DNA from: Capra hircus | Taxonomy: Eukaryota > Chordata > Mammalia > Artiodactyla > Bovidae | Assembly: GCF_001704415.2 (NCBI RefSeq) | Contig: NC_030817.1 | Location: 28,407,550 to 28,471,549, forward strand | DNA length: 64,000 nucleotides | Reading direction: 5' to 3' | In this document: positions 57,350 to 64,000 of the stretch, piece by piece | Layout: every line of letters starts with the position of its first letter | How positions within the stretch are numbered: position 1 is the stretch's first letter | The notes under the pieces: generated by a model | Database searches by the model: none | What the model saw: the letters and a program-made list of their open reading frames with translations, nothing else | What the model was told of the DNA's origin: nothing | Position numbers and translations under genes: made by a program

Positions 57350-58222
57350 ATTCAGTTCAGTTGCTTATATTAATTTTGATAGAGTTGTGTCCAACTCTTT
57401 GTGCCCCCATGGACTGCAGCACACCTCCCTGTCCATTACCAACTCCTGGAGTCTACTCAAATTCATGTCCTTTGAGTCGATGTTGCTATCAAATGATCTC
57501 ATCCATGTTTTCCTCTTCTCCTCTCGCCTTCAAACTTTTCCAGCATCAAAGTCTTTTCAGATGAATCAGTTCTTCACATCAGGTGGTCAAATTATTGGAG
57601 TTTCAGCTTCAGCATCAGTCCTTCCAATGAATATTCAGGACTGATTTCCTTTAGGATAGACTAGTTGGATCTGCTTGCAGTCCAGGGGACTCTTACGAGT
57701 CTTCTCCAACACCAGAGTTCAAAAGTGTCAATTCTTCGGTGCTCAGCTTTCTTTAGAGTCCAACTCTCACATCCATACATGACTACTGGAAAAAACAAAG
57801 CTTTGACCAGATGGACCTTTGTTGGCAAAGTAATGTCTCTGCTTTTTAATATGTCTAGGTTGGTCATGACTTTTCTTCCAAGAAGCAAGAGTCTTTTAAT
57901 TTCATGGTTGCAGTCACCATCTGCAGTGATTTTGGAGTCCAAGAAAATAAAGTCTGTCACTGTTTCCATTGCTTCCCCATCTATTTGCCATAAAGTGATG
58001 GGACCAGATGCCATGATCTTAATTTTTTGAATGTTGAGTTTTAAGCCAACTTTTTCACTCTGCTTTTTTACTTTCATCAAGAGGCTCTTTAGTTCTTCAC
58101 TTTCTGCCATGAGGATGGTGTCATCTGCATATCTGAGGTTATTGATATTTCTCCTGGAAATCTTGATTCCAGCTTGTGCTCCATCCAGCCCAGTGTTTCT
58201 CATGAGGTACTCTTTACATATA
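57350..58222 (-). mobile_element. BovB LINE 3' fragment, minus strand
   Basis: Plus text attcagttcagttgcttat at 57351 (broken by a short insertion) through the RT end to ctcatgaggtactctttac (58200). The 220-codon minus frame (58323-57661) contains NTGLDGAQAGIKISRRNINN and LRYADDTILMAESEE, so YADD is intact but upstream RT motifs are absent, and its first 45 codons are non-BovB. Confidence 0.93.
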
Positions 58223-58252
58223 CATATATATGTATATATATAAGATGAGTCA

Positions 58253-58545
58253 GCAATAAATAAGACACAACTTAGAAACTGAATAACAACAAGCAAATAA
58301 GAACAGGAATCAATTTTATTCATGTGGTAATAGGTAAGACAAGTGGGATTCTAAATCTACAGTCTCAGAGAAGCAAAACATTAAACATTTAAGTAAGCTG
58401 CCTATAATATCTGCAAATTATATGACTTCAAAACTAATATAAAAATCTTTATTTTGCAAAGTACATGAAGCTAGTTATTAATAATCCCAGCTGTATTCTT
58501 ACAACTAACCTAAACAAAATTACTGTGGTTTTTAATTTTTCTACT
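58253..58545 (-). repeat. Right arm of the imperfect inverted duplication
   Basis: Reverse complement of the left arm at 55981-56550 without the BOV-A2. Its inner end carries a BovB-like tail in plus orientation (gacacaacttagaaactgaataac). The arm is preceded by a TA-rich tract (58216-58243) mirrored by the TA tract on the left. Confidence 0.9.
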
Positions 58546-58604
58546 ATGCAAAGTAGCATACATACTCGAAGCAATGTTTCCTTGGCAGTTTACACCCTCT
58601 TTTG

Positions 58605-60250
58605 TTGTTTGTGTTCAGTCACTCAGTTGTGCTCGACTCTTTGTGACCCCCATGGACTGCAGCACACCAGGCTTCCTGGTCCTTCACCATCTCCAGGAGC
58701 TTGCTCAAACTCATGTCCATTGAGTTGGTGATGCAATCCAACCATATCATCCTCTGTTGTCCCTTTCTCCTCCTGCCTTCAATCTTTCCCAGCATCAGTG
58801 ACTTTTCCAATGAGTCAACTTCACATCAGGTGGCTAAAATATTGGAGCTTCAGCATCAGTCCTTCCAATGAATATTCAGGACTGATTTACTTTATGATTG
58901 ACTGGTTGGAGCTTCTTGCAGTCCAAGGGACTCTCAAGAGCCTTCCCCAACACTGCAGCTCAAAAGCATCAGTTTTTCAGTGCTCAGCCTTCTTTATGGT
59001 CTAACTTTCACATCCATACCTGACTACTGGAAAAACCATACTTTAGACTATATGAAACTTTGTCAGCAAAATAATATCTCTGCTTTTAATATGTTGTTTA
59101 GGTTTGCCATAGCTTTTCTTCCAAGGAGCAAGTGTCATTTAATTTCATGGCTACAGTCACCATCTGCAGTGATTTTGGAGCCCAGGAAAATAATGTCTGC
59201 TATGGTTTCCATTGTTTCCCCATCTATTTGCCATGAAGTGATGGGACTGATGCCATAATCATAGCTTTTTGAATGTTGAGTTTTAAGTCAGCTTTTACAC
59301 TCTTCTCTTTCTCCTTCATCAAGAGGCTCTTTAGTTCCCCTTCACTTTCTGCCATGAGGGTGATGCCATCTGTATATCTGAAGTTATTGATATTTCAATA
59401 TCAAAACCTCCTGTACAATGTTATGAAACTCTGTCCATAGTTCTTTAGGCACCCTATCAGATCTAATCCCTTGAATCTATTTGTCACTTCTACTGTACAG
59501 TCATAAGGGATTTGATTTAGGGAACATCTGAATGGCCTAGTGGTTTTCCCTACTTTCTTCAATTTAAGTCTGAATTTTATAATAAGAAGTTCATGACCTG
59601 AGCCAAAGTAAGCTCCATGTCTTGTTTTTGCTGACTGTATAGAGCTACTCTATCTTCGGCTGCAAAGAATATCTTCAATTTGATTTTGGTATTGACCATT
59701 TGGTGATGTCCATGTGCAAAGTCGTCTCTTGTGTTGTTGGAAGAGGGTGGTTACTATGGTCAGTGTGTTTTCTTGGCAAAACCCTGTTAGCCTTTATCCT
59801 GCTTCTTTTTGTACTCCCAAGTCAAACTTGTCTTTTACTCCAGGTATCTTTTGACCTCCTACTTTTACATTCTAGTCCCCTATGATGAATAGGACATCTT
59901 TTTCTGGTGTTAGTTCTAGAAGTTTTGTAGGTCTTCATAGAACTGTTCAACTTCAGTTTCTTCAGCTTTAGTGGTTGGGGCGTAGATTTGGATAACTGTG
60001 ATGTTGAATAGTTTGCCCTGAAAATGAACTGAGATCATTCTGTCATTTTGGGGATTGCACTCAAATACTGCATTTTGGACTCTTTTTTTTTTTTTTTTTT
60101 TTTGACTATGAGGGTTGCTCCACTTCTTCTAAGGGATCTTTCCCACAGTAGTAAATATAATGGTCATCTGAATCAAATTCACCCATTCCACTCCATTTTA
60201 GTTCACTGATTCCTAAAATGCCGATGTTCTCTCTTGCCATCTCCTGTTAC
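58605..60250 (-). mobile_element. BovB LINE with internal deletion
   Basis: 3' part 58605-59396 (plus gttcagtcactcagttgtgc to gtatatctgaagttattgatattt), then at about 59397 the text jumps to the region upstream of the RT (tcctgtacaatgttatgaaac, 59409) and continues through the endonuclease to about 60250. The RT core between YADD and the endonuclease linker is missing, more than 1 kb in element coordinates. A 21-base T tract (60085) expands within the endonuclease. Confidence 0.9.
59402..60245 (-). pseudogene. BovB apurinic-type endonuclease remnant
   Basis: Read on the minus strand from 60245: ENIGILGISELKWSGMGEFDSDDHYIYYCG, a typical start of the APE-like nicking domain with the E of SELKW, later a QVYAP-like zone and a DWN-like zone (damaged near 59880), then FGSGHELLIIKFRLKLKKV near 59600. 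The usual catalytic GSDH is GSGH here (codon at 59596-59598), so an active-site Asp is lost in addition to frameshifts and the T tract. Not functional. Confidence 0.85.
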
Positions 60251-60656
60251 ACTCTCTAGACCATGAATAGACTGGAAAAGAGACCATGTATTTCTCTTCA
60301 TACTTCCCAAAATATAGAACATAGCATACCAGTGGTATAAATATATGTTTTTTGAAATAAAAAATGAAATGAAATGCTCTTATTTTGGAAGTATAAAACT
60401 GAAAATGAAAGTATTTTGGAATGAAATCTGTATTATGGAAAGCTTACACTAGATAACATTTGAGAAAACTGAAGCAGACAGGAAAATAATGTATTTTCAA
60501 AAAAAAAAAAAGGAAAATTATGAAAAAAAATTAGGGAAAAAAGTAAATTATGAAATATATTACTGTTCATATCTGTTACATTTGAATAAGTTATTTGTCT
60601 CTGGGAATGACAAGGAATTTTAAAGTATATTAATGTTATATTTTCTACTCTTTTTG
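60251..60656. other. Unassigned AT-rich stretch
   Basis: Contains A-rich runs (60500-60530) and several gaaatgaaat words; no repeat family or gene recognised. Confidence 0.45.
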
Positions 60657-60848
60657 GTCTTGAGGTGATTCAACTGGTAAAGTGTCAGCCCGCAATGTGG
60701 GAGTCCTGGATTCAAACCCTGGGTTGGGAAGATCTCCTGGAGAAGGGAACAGCTACCCACTTCAGTATTCTGGCCTGGAGAATTCCATGGACTTTATAGT
60801 CCAAGGGGTCACAAAGAGTTGGACACAACTGGGCCATTTTCTCTTTTC
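60657..60848 (+). mobile_element. Bov-tA SINE
   Basis: ttgaggtgattcaactggtaaag to ggacacaactgggccatttt; head diverged, with a deletion before ggactttatagtcc. Confidence 0.9.
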
Positions 60849-62024
60849 AGAAATATATGTAAAATGTAGCTGAGGTATCAGTTTCTTAACATGATATAGG
60901 TAGAAATATCTGTAACTAATTGAATTTTAGACACAGTTTTACTAATTTTAGGGGTGAAAGAAAGAACAAAAAACCTACCTTCAGAAAAGAGCTCTCAATT
61001 GGTATGCTTTAGATACAGATCCACTTACAGATGTGCTGAGGAGTTGATTTCTTGGGGTTATGATGTAGCCACATCCAATTACCTTTGTGCAATCTATAAG
61101 TATGATTTTCTACATGAGCCAAAATATGAAAATGGTTGAGAACTACTTTATGGCATAAGAGTAAATCGTAACGTTGACCTAAGCCATTTACTATGAATAA
61201 CAAAACAAAATTTTATTATCCATTTGTACATGAAGAGAAACTTTAAAAATCTTTCTGCTGCTTGTTTATATTGACAAGATAATACATGGTTTATGTTGGC
61301 AAGAAACAAGCATGACCTCAGTAGGCATCAAGTTTAGGAACAATATTAGGAGTAGCTGTCTTTCAGGAATTATCTATTTTTACTTAAATTAATTTATCCA
61401 CTTTAATGAAGTCAATTACACACTAGGGATTCATGACACCAGAGACTGAACTCTGGAATCAGGATCAGGGCCAAATATCAAGTTATTCCCAATTGTTATT
61501 TCCAATTAAAGACTGAGAAAGGCAGGTAGTAAGGAGAAGCTATATTTGAACCATCTGTGTCAAAGGAGGTCATATTCAAACAGAGCTCAAGAAGTCAGGA
61601 AATTAGGATAGAACACAACCATATGTGAAGTCCAGAGATCAGGAGCCAATTAAGAATTGGAAGTTGAGCTAAGAATTAGAGGTCAGGGAGGCTTTCTATA
61701 GTAACTATTTGTCAGTGGCCAGCGATCTTGGAGCCAATCAAAAAGAGGTCAGAGGAAATATGAGGTCCAAAAATCAGACCCAGAAAGCCTAAATTAGTAA
61801 GACTAATGTCCAAAGAATTGGAGTGCTCAAAGTCAGAATTCTTGATGACTATTTTTCCTACTTTCTGTCGGGACAGAGGTAAGTCTCAAAAGGCAGAGAG
61901 ATCCATTCCTAGAGTCTACGTATTTGACTAGTTCGTCATTTATGCGGCCTCATTCTCTAAGATTCATTCCCCTACTATTTCTGTGGTAGGCTCACTGGCT
62001 TACCAGGTAATCTTTGAAGATGCA
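60849..62024. other. Unassigned stretch
   Basis: No repeat recognised; 61400-61900 is purine-rich with repeated words gaggtcag / gaagtcagg. The frames of 61 and 64 codons near 61000-61200 are featureless. Confidence 0.45.
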
Positions 62025-62378
62025 AAGCACTTCCAGGGTATACAGATTTGATGTTGCCTTGAAAAGCTCCCTCCCAGACATTTGAAGGGTTCACTTCCCC
62101 ATTTTGTTCAGGGCTCTGTTCCAATCATACCTCCTCAGCAAGATCTTTTTTAACAACCCCATGTAAAATAGAACCATGTATTACCTTCCATCATTTAACT
62201 ATTTTCATTTTCATTCATAGATCTTATCCCTATGATGCTGCATTGCATCTTAATTTTTGTTTGTAAACAGGATATAAATTCTATAAGGGTAGAAAATGTA
62301 TTGTGTTTCTCATCTTATCACAAGAATGTAGACTAAAACCTGGGACATAATATTTGTTGAAAGAATAAATAATGAACA
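62025..62378 (+). mobile_element. L2 LINE 3' end
   Basis: ttcagggctctgttccaatcatacctcctcagcaagatc (62107), ttaactattttcattttc (62196) and the end ctataagggtagaaaatg ... gggacataatatttgttgaaagaataaataatg follow the L2 3' end. Confidence 0.75.
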
Positions 62379-62586
62379 TTTTGAGTAGAAGCTACAGGTA
62401 GGTGGAAACTTAAGATGAAGTTACAGATAAATTTGGAAGCTCATTGATGATGATTGTGTCCTTGGGTAAAATTAAGATGACCGTATGTTAGAGTTTGAAC
62501 AAGAATTGTTATACAATTATAGTCCCAATGAATTATTGGCAATGTTTCTGTTTATTTTTTCATTATATTTTGGTTTACATGGATAG

Positions 62587-62704
62587 GGAAATGGCAACCC
62601 ACTCCAGGACTCTTGCCTAGAAAATTCCAGGGACAGAAGAGCCTGACGGTCTACAGTCCATAGGGTCACAAAGAGTTGGACACAACTGAGCACACAAGAG
62701 GAAG
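62587..62704 (+). mobile_element. Bov-tA SINE, 5'-truncated
   Basis: gggaaatggcaacccactcca to ggacacaactgagcacacaag; head missing. Positions 62379-62586 and 62705-62972 are unassigned. Confidence 0.9.
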
Positions 62705-62984
62705 GGAAGTCATATAATCATTTGTTTTGATTTGTTCTTTTTCCGTTGAAATTGCATGTGCCTCTACTGGTGGCCAGTTTCTAAGGTAATGGCTATAATC
62801 TCAAATGCTTCAGGAGATAACAAGGCAACCTGAGTGTGTGTAATGGGTAGAGTGAAAGCCAATGCAGAACTGTGAAGACTACAGAGAGCTGAATTTCCAT
62901 GTCCCACTGAAACAGAGAAGCTGCTATCTGACCACAGCCAACTCTATCGCCATGTTAAAATACAGGTCCAATAATGTAATTCTT

Positions 62985-63238
62985 TGGAGAAGGCGATGGC
63001 ACCTCACTCCAGTATTCTTGCCTGGAAAATCCCATGGACAGAGGTGCCTGGTAGGCTGCAATCCATGGGGTCACTAAGAGTCAGATACGACTGAGCAACT
63101 TCACTTTCACTTTTCACTTTCATGCATTGGAGAAGGAAATGGCAACCCACTCCAGTGTTCTTGCCTGGAGAATCCCAGGGACGGGGTGGGCTGCCATCTA
63201 TGGGGTCGCACAGAGTTGGACACGACTGACTTAGCAGC
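62985..63238 (+). mobile_element. BOV-A2 SINE, dimer
   Basis: First monomer from tggagaaggcgatggcacc, linker ttcactttcacttttcac (63100), second to acacgactgacttagcagc. Perfect 12-bp target duplication aatgtaattctt at 62973-62984 and 63239-63250. Confidence 0.96.
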
Positions 63239-63261
63239 AATGTAATTCTTACATATTTCAA

Positions 63262-63262
<1 letters not shown>

Positions 63263-63318
<56 letters not shown>

Positions 63319-63330
63319 TATATATATAAA
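63263..63330. repeat. (CA)n(TA)n microsatellite
   Basis: About 23 CA units with one cg, then about five TA units. Two frames of 141 and 95 codons across it (VCVCVCV) are artefacts. Confidence 0.97.
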
Positions 63331-63334
63331 CCCA

Positions 63335-64000
63335 GGAGAGGAGATCATGATGGCAGAGTAGGAGGATGTGGAACTCACCTTTCCCAATAAACATATCAAA
63401 AATACATCTACATATAGAACAAGTATCACTGACAGCTAACTAGAAATTAGCAGAAAGCTTCCTGTGCAACCAAGACTGTGAAAAAGATACATAGAGGATT
63501 GGGTAGAAAGGGAAGCAAGAGATCAGGTTGGGACCTGTGCCCTGGGGAAAGGACTCAGAGGAAAGGAAGATTACATGAGAGGAGATCCTCTCTTCACTGT
63601 GAGTAGTTAGATCTACATATTGGGTGCTCTGCCCTGGGATCCAAGATAAGTTCTCTTGGCTGGTAGGAAGGATTATGGGACTAACAGGAGGCCTATGGGC
63701 AGCCTGGATTCTATTCTAGAGAAGCATGTACACACTTTCTTACTCCTAAATGAGGGAAGAAAGAGCAGATGCGCTGATTGGTTTCCCATGACCACCCTGG
63801 CACATGCTGAGTGACTGCTCTGGTCTCACTTGCTTTGTGACACAACTCCACACTTGGGCAAGGGCTGTGTCAGCCAAAAAAGAAAGCTCAGCTGTGAGAC
63901 GCAAAAGAAGCTTAGATCCAAAGCAATATATAAGCAGGGTGGGAACATCCGTTGTGCTTATACAGGTAGTACATATATATGTATGTGGAATTTAAAAATT
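63335..64000 (+). mobile_element. L1 LINE 5' UTR, continuing past the window edge
   Basis: Begins gaggagatcatgatggcagagtaggagg, the typical L1 5' start, followed by aatacatctacatatagaacaag and gggacctgtgccctggggaaagg. No ORF1 appears before 64000. The element probably continues beyond the window. Confidence 0.75.

Noticed and set aside
63004..63429. 141- and 95-codon minus frames with VCVCVC runs
   Set aside because: Produced by the CA microsatellite and the BOV-A2 SINE.
1..64000. CRISPR arrays, phage or bacterial operons, rRNA or tRNA genes
   Set aside because: The repeats are dispersed SINE/LINE copies and not regularly spaced direct repeats; tRNA resemblance is confined to SINE heads. 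No prokaryotic signals fit.

Overview
The window reads as gene-poor ruminant (bovid-type) nuclear DNA. The diagnosis rests on the repeat mix: many copies of the RTE-type LINE BovB, tRNA-derived Bov-tA SINEs and BOV-A2 SINEs with an AGC-repeat end, plus L1 copies of a ruminant type. This combination is characteristic of Bovidae and related ruminants; I cannot name the species from sequence alone. I find no intact host protein gene and no rRNA, tRNA or CRISPR feature. Almost every long open frame is either part of a decayed LINE or an antisense shadow of one.

Layout. 1-12.3 kb is a mosaic of old L1 pieces: two plus-strand L1M 3' regions and a long decayed ORF2, one minus-strand L1 5' half with a recognisable ORF1, and a HAL1-like piece, peppered with Bov-tA insertions and one pogo/Tigger-type DNA transposon. 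12.8-15.1 kb holds two BovB copies, the first 5'-inverted (twin-priming type) inside a perfect 13-bp target-site duplication. 15.1-26.2 kb is mostly low-copy-looking DNA with three ERVL-MaLR-type LTR segments and further BovB 3' ends. 27.1-29.1 kb is one minus-strand L1 broken by three SINEs. 31-35 kb holds a BovB copy butted against a decayed retrocopy of a PTP4A (PRL phosphatase) mRNA, then BOV-A2 and L1 fragments. 36.5-40.2 kb has BovB, HAL1-like and a cluster of three Bov-tA. 40.5-41.9 kb is a long L2 remnant. 42-52.5 kb is largely unassigned, with two LTR-like stretches and one stretch with an enhancer-like look. 52.5-54.3 kb carries the best preserved BovB reverse transcriptase. 56-60.3 kb contains an inverted duplication around two converging BovB 3' ends, and then an internally deleted BovB that keeps part of its endonuclease. 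The window ends in an L1 5' UTR next to a CA microsatellite.

How it fits together. BovB and L1 are the autonomous LINEs; Bov-tA and BOV-A2 are non-autonomous and share their 3' tail with BovB, which is known to supply their retrotransposition machinery. Many insertions still show target-site duplications of 7-15 bp that I located directly, so nesting order can be read. I see no evidence of a new defence, biosynthetic or signalling system. The most unusual structures are the inverted duplication at 55,981-58,545, the twin-primed BovB at 12,787-14,308, the PTP4A retrocopy, and a 3'-truncated SINE with a perfect target duplication at 45,823-45,988. Boundaries of old repeats are good to roughly 10-30 bases; family names come from recognition of characteristic text, not from a library search.
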